NCBI GenBank assembly: GCA_029706075.1
Contig: JAINUG010000177.1
Coordinates: 1,631,001 to 1,695,000 of the forward strand
Length of the DNA: 64,000 bases
Source: Aldrovandia affinis
Taxonomy: Eukaryota > Chordata > Actinopteri > Notacanthiformes > Halosauridae
Direction of reading: 5' to 3'
The notes under the pieces are model-generated. The model was not told the DNA's origin. It saw nothing but the letters and a program-made list of their open reading frames with translations, and did no database searches. The translations under genes and the position numbers were made by a program. Numbering within the stretch: position 1 is the first letter of the stretch; each line of letters starts with the position of its first letter. Positions 1 through 10,300 of this stretch are shown piece after piece.

Positions 1-53
1 TCTAAATCAAGAGAGATTACTGTGATTATGACATTATTTTCTTCTCCTCACAG

Positions 54-106
54 CGCGGCGCATCCCAGAGCTTTTGGACTGCGCTCAGAAGTCTCGCACT
101 GTTCAA
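54..106 (+). other. possible 53-bp internal exon at the window edge
   Basis: A pyrimidine-rich tract ending in CACAG at 53 precedes a 53-bp segment that stops at a GTATGT donor-like hexamer (107-112). All three frames are open, which is unremarkable at this length. One frame reads RRIPELLDCAQKSRTVQ; I do not recognise it. If real, the window would begin inside a gene on the plus strand. A chance pairing of splice-like signals is as likely. Confidence 0.15.
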
Positions 107-639
107 GTATGTATATATACATCATACATTTTTAGCAAGTTGGGTGGCTGAAGAAGGCATCTGTTTATGACCGAACCAACACCCTTCTCCCAAAAAGACA
201 GTGGCGACTAGACAGGAGAAACCAGTGGTACGCAAATACATACAATGCGAGTTACGAGAAAGTGTTTTGTCTGTTTCACAACGATCAACACGGAAACTGT
301 TACTTTTACAGACCACGGCGCCTGCTATTAAAGAAAAACGATTGCACTGAGCGTCGCTTTCAGATGAATCATTTCACCACCGCGTGATAAATACATAATA
401 CGATCATAATCCGGAAATGTTGATTCAGACGAACTAGCGCGGAAACGCACTACGCACGTACACGCAAAGAACGGCCCGGGCACGACATCCATCACTTCTA
501 CAGAACTACAGGTTGATTTTCTTTCATTTCTTCAAATGAAGCCTGCTATTTTCTCTCTCCCCTCTCCATAAAGCTGACGGTTTGCATGGCGGGGCGTGCG
601 ACGCGGCCCCTGCAAGGCACTTGGAATGCAGCGTGTGGC
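107..639. other. unique sequence, nothing identified
   Basis: Mixed-composition sequence with scattered CpGs and no frame, repeat or RNA that I can support. Confidence 0.5.
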
Positions 640-1060
640 TCGCAGTGCCTCCCACCCCGGCCCATTTTTAACTCAAGACCAATGGCTCCTATTAAGGGAT
701 CAGGCAGTGGCTCTGACAAGCCAGTCAATAACAATGCGGGGTTACTTCATTAATGCCGTAATGGCTGATGGAGTAGGGCCCGGAAAAAAACAAGTCCCTG
801 ACATCGGCGAATGAGAATGATTTGCCGCCCGCGCAATAGCCTCGGCCGCTGTGCCTCTCGTCTCTGCCATTGTCTGAGCCCTGGCAAAGCGCAGCCTTTA
901 AGTACTGCCTTTTTTCCCCCCTCCTCCTTACATCATCTAATGCGCCGCTCACTGCTCGCGCCTCTTTGTTTAATATCATGTGCGCATTTACACGTCTCTG
1001 TCGAGATTTGGCAGCCTGGGAGGCAGGAGGCTAATCCTACGTTTACTTCCTGCCGAAAGC
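640..1060. other. candidate regulatory block
   Basis: High-complexity sequence without simple repeats. It carries a SOX-type AACAAT (730-735), a homeodomain-type CATTAATG (748-755) and evenly mixed GC and AT words. Here and below, 'candidate regulatory block' means a judgement from motif content and complexity only; cross-species alignment is the test. Short frames here are not coding-like. Confidence 0.3.
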
Positions 1061-1825
1061 CTCAAGGCTTCAACGCCGTTCTCCTGTGACTACAACCGTC
1101 AGGCCTCGCGCCGAAATCGCGGATCCCTCGGATATTGTCCGTGGCTTTTTAGGGATGACATTTTAAGGATGAATGTAGGATTTTCAAGGATTTTAGTTTT
1201 TGCTGTCATTGCTAGCCAGTGATAATTTGGGCTGTAGGGCTGTACGTTTTCTACCACAGGTCAGTCCTACAGGGGATAGTAAACCTCTGAGCTTCAGCAT
1301 ATTTAGTTTCTTCCGAACACCCTGCATTTTCATATGGATTTTAACTTTGAATTGTTATAATTTAAACAGTTAAATGGTTCATCCGCTTAATGATTTGCCG
1401 AACTTGTACATGTTTAACATCCTTATCCGATATTTTACACAAATAAAATTTACTAAAAGGAAAATATTATAGAGTTTACCTTCCCTAATAGTGGAAACAA
1501 AACAAGGTCCCTAAGCATCTATTCAGAGTTCATTCGCATCATCCTTTTGTGTGTCTGTGTGTGTGTGTGTGTGGTATAACCTGCATCATCTAGTATGTGC
1601 ATGTACTGTATGAGAGATGTAACAGTTATCGAATGATCAAGGGCACTAAGGCAAACCCAGGCACATACACCCACACACTGCCATAAGCACTGGGTCTGTG
1701 GCAGGGAGAGCTCCAGCTAAGTTCCAGCTGCTGTATAAAAGAGCCACGTCCTTCTGTTTTCGCAGGGCTGCAGTGAACGGCACATTGACAGGAAATCCTG
1801 TAAACGAATGATCGATCTGCAATTT
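1061..1825. other. unique AT-leaning sequence with a short (TG)n
   Basis: No gene is visible. A (TG)n tract of about 25 bp lies at 1549-1573. The last 200 bp run up to the A-rich tail of the SINE on the minus strand. Confidence 0.5.
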
Positions 1826-2158
1826 TTTCAATTTTGTTTATTTTTATTTTGTTTCAGATTTTTTCTAGTTTTTCTCCCAATTTGGTAGCCAATTACACCC
1901 TCTATTTCTTTCAATTTACCCTCCTCCACGAGCCCGCCGCTTGTCCTCGGAGGCAAGACAGTTTTTCCCGTACAGGGACGCCTTTCACGCTTCTCGGCGA
2001 GACCGTGCCGGCTCACCCTCGCCCTTACCTCTGGGGCGGTCAGCCAAACGCTGCCCCTGACAGGGCTCTCAGTCAGAGCAGGACTGGTGCAGCCGGGTTT
2101 CAAACTGGGCAGCTTATATTCCGGGCAAATACTTTAACCGTTACGCCACCCGAGGCCC
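1826..2158 (-). mobile_element. tRNA-derived SINE, copy A
   Basis: Read on the minus strand, the 5' end carries a pol III A-box-like segment (TGGCGTAACGGTTA, 2135-2150) and a B-box-like GTTTGAAACCC (2095-2105). A tRNA-unrelated body follows, containing TTGGCTGACCGCCCC, and then a 3' region GGTGTAATTGGCTACC leading into an A-rich tail at about 1830. The same head, body and tail order recurs at 62045-62412, and a tail piece at 14550-14608, so this is a dispersed SINE family. I do not assign a family name. Confidence 0.8.
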
Positions 2159-2967
2159 AATCTGTGGTTTATCTTAATGCCTTCACCACATCAGAATAGA
2201 CCAGTTTGACGTTTTTTTTTATGACAGAACTGGTCCCCTGGTTGCCTGTCACCCAATAGTAACTAGCTAAATACAGCAGCTGGTTGGCTATGTAGCATTA
2301 GTTGAGAACAGATCATTTGTAATACAACACATTCATCTGTATATGCTCCTCATCGATTGTTGGTGCTTACCTCTCTGCAAAGTGAGGTTCTGACATCTTG
2401 CTGTGACATGGCAACTTCACGGATGGGTAGAGTGTATCTTCTGACTCCAGCTCTCAGGTGCACTTCTGGTGGCAACTGAATACCTGCCCACAACACCTGT
2501 GAGTAAAGGTAACTCTACGCTCCTTCCGCTAGCGAGCCAATTGTAGTTTATTTCTTCGACAGCAACAAATTCATTATTATTTTATTTCATTTATAATTTT
2601 TAAAAACATTTTTATTGAAAAGTGCTTTTGTCTACCAGTTCTGCAAGCCATGTATTTGTCCTGGAAATATAAGTACTGTTCTGCTGTTCAGCAGGTTACA
2701 CAAGCAGAAATGTGATCACCAAAAGCTGAGTGTTCTTTTTGTTATTATGTAATAAAATATGATATTTGATGGCTTTGTTTTTGCTTTGGTTTAGTAAATG
2801 TAAGTTAGTGCCATGGCATGCTCATTTGACCTACATTATGTCATAACAAAGCATTCCAACACATTGCTTTTCTAAATAGTCCTAATCACAACTATAAAGA
2901 AAGCATGTTTCAAAAGAACAAGAAAAAAAATAAAGTGGTAGGCTATAACTGGCGTTACATTTATTTA
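2159..2967. other. AT-rich unique sequence
   Basis: No coding or RNA gene is seen. The stretch is AT-rich, especially 2560-2940. Confidence 0.5.
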
Positions 2968-3066
2968 TTCTCTGTCCTGGCGTCACTATAGTGGAATGAA
3001 CTCCCCACTGACGTCAGGACAGCCGAATCGCTGCCCGTCTTCCACCGCAGGCTGAAAGTGAGCTGA
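2968..3066 (+). pseudogene. LINE reverse transcriptase C-terminal remnant
   Basis: Translation from 2968 gives FSVLASL, an in-frame TAG, then WNELPTDVRTAESLPVF, HRRLKVS and a stop. The pattern S-F-S-V-x-A-P-x-L-W-N-x-L-P followed by x-I/V-R-x-A-x-S-L-x-x-F-x-x-x-L-K is the well-known end of ORF2 in fish L2/CR1-clade non-LTR retrotransposons. The premature stop and short length show a dead fragment. Confidence 0.75.
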
Positions 3067-3719
3067 ATTAGCGACTGTAGCCCAGCTCTCTAAACCTCAC
3101 ACATTACAAAGAGAGCGACCAGGCTGACACAGTTCTGCAGCTTTTACAGCAAATGTTGAAGGTTTTAAATGAAAATGTGTCCATGGGTCATGCTACCCCC
3201 CTGCCCCTCGACTGCTCGAAAATGTATCTGTATCCCCTCGCTCTCCCAACCCCCCACCTCCACCTCCACCTCCAATAAATGTCTCACACATTTTGGGGTG
3301 TCTAAATCTTTATCTATGAGATCTATGTGTTTGCTTCCATCCCTCTGGAGAGAAGCAGACTCAAGCACACCAAAAGTGGCACCATTGGAGCAGGAGCCAG
3401 TGGCCCCATGGCTTTCAGCCCTTCAGGTTTCCGGGAGAGGTTGAACCAGGCTCAATCTTTTCAGCCTCTAGCGGTTATTTAGAATTACAAGTATCCCCGT
3501 TTCTCGTGCAGTCCCAGTGCCACTACAGTGACCCGAGTCTATTCTCACACTTTAACAACAGTGTGTGATTTTTTCACACATGCACAAAAAAATACAAATA
3601 AATCTAAGACAGATTCAAATCACATTGCCATGACTTTTCATTAACAAATGTTTCAAATAACAAAGTGTTTCATTGTCCCATCACTTCCAGCTTCATTTGA
3701 TGTTAGAATTTCTGTATCT
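3067..3719. other. unique sequence with a short CCACCT run
   Basis: No gene is seen. Three CCACCT-like units occur near 3255-3272. The first 60 bp may be decayed 3' untranslated sequence of the LINE fragment. Confidence 0.45.
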
Positions 3720-3990
3720 CCACAGGCATGCCTAGTATTGCCTGTAAAGGTGACCGGCATGCAAATTCGCTTTTTTGGCTGTTCTTAATTTTTCAATTTC
3801 TCACCCTTTCTTGCATACATACACATACATTGACCTGCTAAAACAGTTTTAATCGATGGCTGCACTATGCAAGGCGAAGGATCCATTTCCATGCAAATCG
3901 TCAGTCTCACCCTGGCCCCGCAGAAACAGAACAGAAACAGCTTACCTGACACTAACGTGGTGTAATCAAAGCCTTTCCAGCAATAAACCA
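3720..3990. promoter_or_regulatory. candidate regulatory block with two POU octamers
   Basis: Exact ATGCAAAT octamers occur at 3759-3766 and 3891-3898, same strand, 132 bp apart, in high-complexity sequence without frames. The octamer is the canonical POU-domain binding site. Function is inferred only. Confidence 0.35.
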
Positions 3991-4243
3991 TTTTTCTCCC
4001 AATGAACGATGAGGTTGTACTCCTATGTTCCTGTGCGTAGACGGGGCCGCCGCCGATTTACTGTTCTCATGTCTCAGTTCACAATAGCGGCACAACTACT
4101 CCTGCAGATATTGTGCAACAAGGTGAAATTATGTTTATGCACTAGAGGAGGTGGGAGCACTCACCACTTAATAGAATTATTTGGAGAGGGCTCTTAAAAT
4201 TAACATAATTTAGACGTGAAATTTAAATTGCCTTCTCTTGCGC
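3991..4243. other. candidate regulatory block
   Basis: Mixed sequence with CAACAAGGTGAAATTATG-type words and AT-rich homeodomain-like words (TTAAAATTAACATAATTTAG, about 4194-4213), lying between the octamer pair and a CA microsatellite. Confidence 0.22.
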
Positions 4244-4256
4244 TCACACACACACG

Positions 4257-4310
<54 letters not shown>
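4244..4310. repeat. (CA)n microsatellite
   Basis: About 67 bp of CA dinucleotides with two CGCT interruptions near the left end. Confidence 0.97.
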
Positions 4311-4313
<3 letters not shown>

Positions 4314-4379
4314 AAAGTCTACAGTGCTATTGTGTAGGTTATATTTCCTTTTCTCTCCATAAATGGAGGGTTCTAATTT

Positions 4380-4560
4380 TCAAAAGGAGGCCGCTGCTGT
4401 GAACAAATACACATACTATGCATTAATGTGTCATAACTTCATAATTAAGTTCTGCTGACATCTCTAGAGCAAAATGTCAACGTACCATTTAAAATGGAAA
4501 GGGCAACAACACATACAAGCTTTGTAGCGTATGCAAATTAACAACCATTTTTTGTTATGT
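4380..4560. promoter_or_regulatory. candidate regulatory block with octamer
   Basis: Contains ATGCATTAATG, TAATTA (4442-4447) and an exact octamer ATGCAAAT (4531-4538) followed by TAAC. It is the third octamer within 800 bp. Confidence 0.3.
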
Positions 4561-5007
4561 CTTCAGAAAGCAAGTGGGATTAAAAGTAAGGAAAACCGAG
4601 AAATTATACAAAATCTGTGAAAATAAATAAGATATTACTGACAATAAACAATGGATCATATACATTTTAAGCTCGTGATTTTTATGCTTTGTGTCATAAT
4701 AAAATACTGTAAGTAGAAACCAAATGCTGTCAGTATTATGCTGCTGCTGTAAAAATGTGTATATTAATGAATATATTACATTTGTCAATCGGTTTCAAGT
4801 ACAATGAAATTATAAATGATATGTTCATCATGTCTTACAATTACCATGAGAATACTATAGCAAACATTGCTTTTGAATACTATATAACATGGTGTTTCAT
4901 CCACCATTACCCACAGTAATACTGAATAATGTAAAAAAAGATGATGGGATTGCCTTAATTCATATATCCATTGTGTGTTTCTTTTAAAGTCATATTTGTG
5001 CTTTGAA

Positions 5008-5010
<3 letters not shown>
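4561..5010. other. AT-rich sequence, nothing identified
   Basis: Low-GC sequence rich in TATA/AATA words. The short frames here are what AT-rich DNA gives by chance. Confidence 0.5.

Positions 5011-5042
<32 letters not shown>
5011..5042. repeat. (TA)n microsatellite
   Basis: Sixteen TA units. The last unit abuts a Tc1-type terminus, consistent with the TA target preference of Tc1 elements. Confidence 0.95.
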
Positions 5043-5045
<3 letters not shown>

Positions 5046-5200
5046 TGCCCTCTTTAAAGTCTACACCCCATCTCAGAAATTTCACCTTTTGTTGCCTTAC
5101 AGCTTGAAATGAAAACATATTAAATCAGACTTTTTCCACCTTTATTTACACATTTTACCGTACAACTTCCAAGTGAAAAACAATGCATATGCAATACATG
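5043..5200 (+). mobile_element. Tc1/mariner terminal fragment
   Basis: Starts with CAGTGCCCTC directly after TA and continues with the A/T-rich terminal region typical of fish Tc1 elements (TTTCACCTTTTGTTGCCTTACAGC). Only one end is visible; the right boundary fades into AT-rich DNA. It is related in layout to the element at 14016. Confidence 0.6.
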
Positions 5201-5445
5201 GTATTGTTATATGTATTGCAAAATATAGTTCATAATATAATTGCAATATATTGCACAACATTGCTTTGATTATTGCCTGCATTTACATATGTACATTGAC
5301 AATAACATATTACTATATATTTAATAATACCATAATGTGTTTTGTAACAAAAATAACAATATATTGACATGTATTGCAAAATATATGTGGAGTCTTTTTA
5401 TATATTCAAACACATATACTGTATGTCAATATATGTTCATTGCGT
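5201..5445. other. AT-rich sequence with recurring TATTGCA words
   Basis: TATATTGCA/ATATTGCAA words recur many times, suggesting decayed repeat DNA. No gene is seen. Confidence 0.4.
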
Positions 5446-6003
5446 AAGGGCAAGCGTGGCATTCTAAATCCTTTACTTCTCGCCAAGCACTCTCCAAGAA
5501 GGACTTGGGCCAGAATCTCCGCCCGCTGTAATCCGTCCTGTGCACGACACCTGCTTTCTGACTCACGCCGGGGACCAGCAGCTTCCACAATTTGTTCTGC
5601 CATTTCACGCTCTTCACCCTTTTCCTGGCCGATCACACAATGATACTCCTGTGTTACAGGCAGCGGGCTTAACACATCTCGTGTCGGACAGACTGCGGAG
5701 GATTTCGCAGTGGTCTTCCAGTCGAGCGACAGTGGACCCAGCGCGGAACGGAGAACGCTTTTATTTCTCTGAGGTCTGTATGGGAAAGAGAAGTGAGGGA
5801 AAGAGAAGTGACTGTGGAGCATTCATGAAAACACAGGGTTTTACATGAGAGGGACATGGTGTTTCACCCGGGATGAATGCTGCTGTATCCCCCCCTCACA
5901 CAGCACGCAGTGCCCATGGGTCTTTTATGCTCTTGTTTAAACAAACTGCTGTGTTATAGGCAGCTTGTCACGTGGTTTGAAGATGCCAACTGCTCCCTGC
6001 ATG
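5446..6003. other. moderate-GC unique sequence with overlapping open frames
   Basis: A 138-codon frame is open on the minus strand (5406-5822), overlapped by shorter ones on both strands. No motif or splice structure supports coding. It may be unrecognised repeat or regulatory DNA. Confidence 0.35.
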
Positions 6004-6091
6004 CTGGTCGAAAAACGCTTTGTTTCAGGTAAAAATATGACATTTCGTCAAACTTCATATTTTTACCTGAAACAAAATATTTCTCTACCAG
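6004..6091. other. 88-nt inverted repeat with a 22-bp perfect core stem
   Basis: Arms 6019-6040 and 6055-6076 are perfect reverse complements over 22 bp (TTTGTTTCAGGTAAAAATAT...), separated by a 14-nt loop (6041-6054). Pairing continues imperfectly out to 6004 and 6091 (10 of 15 further positions, ending in a 5-bp CTGGT/ACCAG clamp). Size and shape fit a microRNA-precursor-like hairpin, but also the palindromic core of a small inverted-repeat transposon. Strand is undetermined. Confidence 0.5.
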
Positions 6092-6354
6092 AGCTGTGCG
6101 TTTTTTGGCCTTATATCATGCCATATTTTTGAAGCAGCACCTCGATGTTAGGTTGCTAGAGTGCAAATTTCACCACACATGCTTACTGTCACTAGCGAGA
6201 AGAAATAAAAAGGGCTCTCTATAGTCTTCAGTGGCATGTTCCTAGGGACATCAAAAAGTGTACAAGCTGTTGAGTATTTATTTAGCGTGTATAGACATTA
6301 CAATTTCAACTGTGATATCTGTCAGCCTGGCAGGGTAGCCAGCGAACTTTACTC
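6092..6354. other. unique sequence
   Basis: Contains GCGTTTTTTGGCC just right of the hairpin, which partly mirrors the sequence left of it. No gene is seen. Confidence 0.4.
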
Positions 6355-6520
6355 TAGGTAGAATATAGTTAACCTTAGCTAACTAGCTACCTAGTTATTT
6401 ATTACTGGGATGTTGTAGGTACCTAAGTTATCTAACTAATGTATGTCGATAGCTAGCTAGGGAGCAAGTTAGCTACTAGGTAAAGGTTGAGCTAGTGAGC
6501 CAGGGATTCTAGCTACCAGG
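6355..6520. repeat. CTAGCTA-rich degenerate repeat
   Basis: Words such as TAGCTAACTAGCTAC, ATAGCTAGCTAGGG and TTAGCTACTAGG recur irregularly. Such GCTAGCTA-rich DNA is common in fish repeat families. Confidence 0.55.
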
Positions 6521-6830
6521 TTGTTTCTACATTCCATTTGTTGGGCAACGACATGGTGGAATTCTCCAAATTTTGTGTATGAAAGAAAACTACAAACTCT
6601 TGCATTTCATTGTATGCAGCATTTAAGGATGGATATTGAATGAATCCAGGCTTTATACCCCCAAGTTCTAACGTAATTAAATATAAATATATCAAATAAA
6701 ATAAAACAAATACAAATAAATATATATTACCCACACAAGTTAGGGAAGCTATGTTACGGAAATTACGTTTGAATAATGCAAAATTGTATTGTGTGTATGT
6801 GTGTGTGTGTGTGTGTGTGCATTGTGTGAG
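6521..6830. other. AT-rich sequence plus (GT)n
   Basis: AT-rich DNA followed by a (GT)n tract at 6789-6819 that opens with one GTAT interruption. Confidence 0.6.
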
Positions 6831-7110
6831 AGAGACAAATGAGCAAAAACAACCACAATGACATGGGGCCAGTCAGAGTCCCTTGGTGATAAAAAACGGA
6901 CACTACAGCGCGAGTTCCCTGCAGGAGCCAAACTGAGTCACGGCCATCAGCAACGCGTTGCCAAGGCAAGGCTTCTGCCCAATGGCTTTTAAACTGCAAC
7001 CCAGTCAATTTAGAAACAGCTGCAGTTTAATTGCAGTTGATGTACATCACAATGGGGGTGAGAATCAGGACACAGAGCTGCTGGATGAATTTAAGCCACC
7101 ATGTTAATGC
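6831..7110. promoter_or_regulatory. candidate regulatory block with RFX-like X-box
   Basis: GTTGCCAAGGCAA at 6958-6970 matches the palindromic RFX X-box layout (GTTNCC, short spacer, GGNAAC) with one end mismatch. Nearby are GCAGTTTAATTGCAG and an AP-1-like TGAGTCA. The surroundings are high-complexity and not coding. Confidence 0.33.
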
Positions 7111-7539
7111 ACCACTATCGTGGACGAACTCGTTAAAGCCTCTGCTTCATTTCTCCTGTATTTGAAAAGAAAAATAACCATGTGATGATACATTTGCTGA
7201 TGAATTAAAGTTATACAGTAAAAGCTTTTACTGTATGGGTTCTAGCTTGGGCAGGGCAGCAGCGTAGACGCCCGTGGACGGTAGTGTAATTGCTAGTTTG
7301 GCCTGTAGCAAACGGAATATTACTCGCCTCGGCCCAGTTCGGTGGTTTCGTGGTCTGCAATAAAGGCGTTTGTGTCAGCATGGGTTGGGCAGCGCGATGG
7401 GAGGCGTGTCAATAAAAACGTTTGGTGCGTTGCAAGGTTTATGTGTGATAATTTGTTCGTATTTTTGTCCTCTTAACTCAAACGCAGGGCGTTATGTGTT
7501 AGTTTGGTGACATTATTAACGCACATATGAACAGATAAG
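7111..7539. other. unique sequence
   Basis: Mixed sequence with GGCGTTTGTGTC and similar words; no supported feature. Confidence 0.45.
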
Positions 7540-8102
7540 CAGGGTGACCAGATGTCCCTCATTGTGCAGGACAGTCCCACATTTGAATAAAATAATAACA
7601 TAACGGATATAAGCCTCACTCAAACAATATCATCACCCCATGTCAATTAACGTTTTTTAAGATTTCTCTGAAATAAACAGGTTTAATAAAAATGTTTTAA
7701 TATAGGTTATAGATGCTTAGATGAAAATACACCAAGGAAAAACTAAACTAAACTAAAGAAAACATCCTCATCCCAGACAACTACAATAGGCTGTATCACT
7801 TTCCTATATCAGAAAACCGATACACACGCACGTTCATTTTAGGGTGACCTGATTCAAACAGTCCAAATGCGGGACATTGAGAGATGGCAAAGATGGAATA
7901 GAAAAGTAAGGAAGTGATTTTTTGCTGGTGATATTGTTGAGGTGTAGGGCAGGCTGATCGGTTGGGATATCATATTTGTATTTCATAACCGTTAATGTTC
8001 GCACTCAGTTTAAAATTCGGTAATGATCAAAACAAGGAAGTGAGACAAATCTGAGACGACATTCATTGAGGAATCGAAATGTGGGACACCCGGTCACCTT
8101 AG
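7540..8102. mobile_element. hAT-like non-autonomous element, degenerate
   Basis: The left end reads CAGGGTGACCAGATGTCCC and the right end GGGACACCCGGTCACCTT. These are inverted complements at about 15 of 18 positions. An internal AGGGTGACC with GCGGGAC nearby (7841-7877) suggests two partly overlapping copies. CAGGGTGACCAG-type termini are typical of hAT elements. No 8-bp target duplication was found, so the borders are approximate. Confidence 0.5.
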
Positions 8103-8345
8103 TTGCTTTAGTTTCATATTTTACGCCATCAGATTACGTACTCAGTTTTCTTGTAGTGAAAGCAAGTTCCGTAACTCTATCTTTGCAAGCCTTGGCGCTT
8201 GCTCATCATCAGACATGACGAAATTGCCAGTTCGAATGGCAAAGATATTAAAGGGGAAAAAAGCTGATGATCTGATAGGCTATACTGAACCAAACCCTCA
8301 CCACACCCACGGGTAATTTATTCTTCTTAAACCTCTTTTTTACAA
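8103..8345. other. unique sequence
   Basis: No supported feature. CAAGCCTTGGCGCTTG near 8190 is a small imperfect palindrome. Confidence 0.4.
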
Positions 8346-8590
8346 CCACGCTGCAGTGGAACAGGTTACATCAAGTGATCCTCGCCTGGGCCATTCATAC
8401 CCTGCTGAAGGCACCATTTGAGCCGAAATGGCGGTGCCAGTCCATCAATGAAAGGTATCATTTGGAATTACAGAGGGTGTGGCTTCTGGCTTTTATGCTG
8501 TTGTAATTGAGTCAGCATCTATTCAGCTCTACTCCTTAGCTTACTTTGCAAACTTATCATACGCTATGCAATCCATGCAAAAGCCTGAGT
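8346..8590. other. candidate regulatory block
   Basis: Continuous high-complexity sequence with CCATTTGAGCCGAAATGGCG, GTATCATTTGGAATTACAG and TTGTAATTGAGTCAGC (homeodomain-like plus AP-1-like). Confidence 0.33.
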
Positions 8591-8943
8591 TCTTATACAA
8601 GCACACACGCACACACGCACGCACGCACACACGCATATAACCAAAATAAAGAATAAAGGTCAGTCAGAGAGTTCAGGTTATGTGGACATTGCTGAGCCCC
8701 ACATTTATGATCATGTTATGATGTTATGATCATGTCCCATAGAGGAGGCACTGGGTGCTGTTACAGGGAGAGGTGTCACTACCACCCAGCTCCTCTCCAG
8801 ACCTGCGACTACTACCCCACCACCCCCAAAACCGGAAAAGCACAGACACATCACTCCCTGAAAGAGTCTCAATAAATGTTCACTAAATCACCCTACTGAC
8901 CTTTTCTGGCATGGAAACCTTGGAGCTCAGAATGTTAAGGCCG
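8591..8943. other. unique sequence with short AC and TGATCATG repeats
   Basis: Short (AC)n/(ACGC)n at 8602-8636. TTATGATCATG occurs twice at 8706-8734, around a TTATGATG spacer. No gene. Confidence 0.5.
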
Positions 8944-8968
8944 AGGGAGGGGGGGGGTGGGAGGGGGA
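8944..8968 (+). repeat. G-rich tract, G-quadruplex capable
   Basis: Runs of G9, G3 and G5 separated by one or two bases give four or more G3 tracts within 25 bp. Confidence 0.8.
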
Positions 8969-9283
8969 TTGAGACGTACACTGCTGATGAAGTGCAGCCT
9001 GCCAACTTTTCTCTCGAAAGGCCTTTTCCTTTCACCTCCGTCTCTTTTGTCTCTGTCTCTCCGCCGGGCCCATCCGTATTCTTCCGAGCGCCATACCTGC
9101 CTATGCAGCAGACATTTTACATATGTGAGCCTTCATTTCCCCGCGATTAATGGCGCCCGCAAGAGCTCTGGATCACAGCTTGCGCGGCTCTGCGGGCGAC
9201 GGGGAAGGTTGGTCAGCCCCTGGCAGGAACGCCACTGTTAGGAAAATTAACCCTCAGTGGCGAGGGAGCAAAGGTGCGCGTGC
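8969..9283. other. candidate regulatory block
   Basis: GGCGCC next to GATTAATGG (9145-9153), CACAGCTTGCGCGGC and GAAAATTAACCCTCAGTGG in non-repetitive sequence. Frames on both strands are short and overlap, which argues against coding. Confidence 0.27.
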
Positions 9284-9320
9284 GGGTGTGTGTATGTGTG
9301 TGTGTGTGTGTGGGGGGGGG
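9284..9320 (+). repeat. (TG)n ending in a G run
   Basis: TG repeats with one A interruption followed by about nine Gs. Confidence 0.95.
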
Positions 9321-9690
9321 CAGCCCTGCCCAGGTGTTTTTACATATGTCAGCATTGTGAGAACAGGCCTCGCTCCCTCCCCCCTTCCCGTGGAGAGAGT
9401 AACACGAGCACATTTGCAATGGGAGACTGGGGAGAAGGCTTGACTACTCCTTGGCATCGAACGTGGCCAAATGCTGTGTGTTTTTTTGTGTGTGTTTTTT
9501 TTTTTACTTAACTGCTAAGGTGCAGAGATTAATGATTAATCATGGCACATCGGGTTCGGTACTGATTGCCTGTGTGGAGTCATTAAAAGCATCTTCCTGC
9601 ATTTTTTTAATAGGGAAATAGAGGAGGAAATCAACATACGTGTCTAATGCTGCACAGGTTGTGCTGGAGGTGGTGAGGCAGTGCTGTATA
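9321..9690. promoter_or_regulatory. candidate regulatory block with paired homeodomain site
   Basis: After a T/TG-rich tract (9480-9505), ATTAATGATTAAT (9528-9540) is a near-palindromic double ATTAAT suited to homeodomain dimers. TCATTAAAAGC follows near 9581. Confidence 0.32.
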
Positions 9691-10234
9691 GTGCCTAGAT
9701 GATGCACCCACACAGGGAGGGGGTTACCGTATAGTCTATAAAAAAGGTGCTTCTTAATTTATACAATGGTGGTTCAAAGGTCTAGATCAGAAAAAGAAAA
9801 AATAATCACATATTTTAGAAACTTATGACATTTTACAAACTTATAAATATATAAAACGACAGCATATAAATATGTGAAAAGAATTCATTCTGACAGTACA
9901 TTTCAAAACATGCCAAGTTTGTCACCAAGGGAGAGAAATGATATCAAGAAAAGTAATTATATGAAGTTATTTTTTATATGAAATAAGCTTAAAGACAGTG
10001 ATGAATAAGTTAAGTTCAAAAAGAGAAATAGAAATAGAAAAAGAAAAAAAGAAAAATAATCACTTTAATAATAAAAGCTGCAGAGGCAAATGTAAGAAAA
10101 ATAAGGCTATTTTGATAAAAGTATTATATTTTACATCCTTTAACATTTTTTTATTATATATTTTTTTAATAAAAACTGAATGAATTTCAAAAGCATACAA
10201 TGTAGCAATAGAAAATGTTAATAATAAAATATAC
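9691..10234. other. AT- and A-rich sequence
   Basis: Poly-purine A/G words (AGAAATAGAAATAGAAAAAG) and AT-rich DNA; nothing coding. Confidence 0.5.
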
Positions 10235-10283
<49 letters not shown>

Positions 10284-10300
10284 GTAATAATAGTAATAAA
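10235..10300. repeat. (AAT)n microsatellite
   Basis: About 66 bp of AAT units with AGT interruptions near the right end. Confidence 0.97.

Noticed and set aside
5406-5822. 138-codon frame on minus
   Set aside because: Two minus frames and a plus frame overlap; no motif; within chance length.
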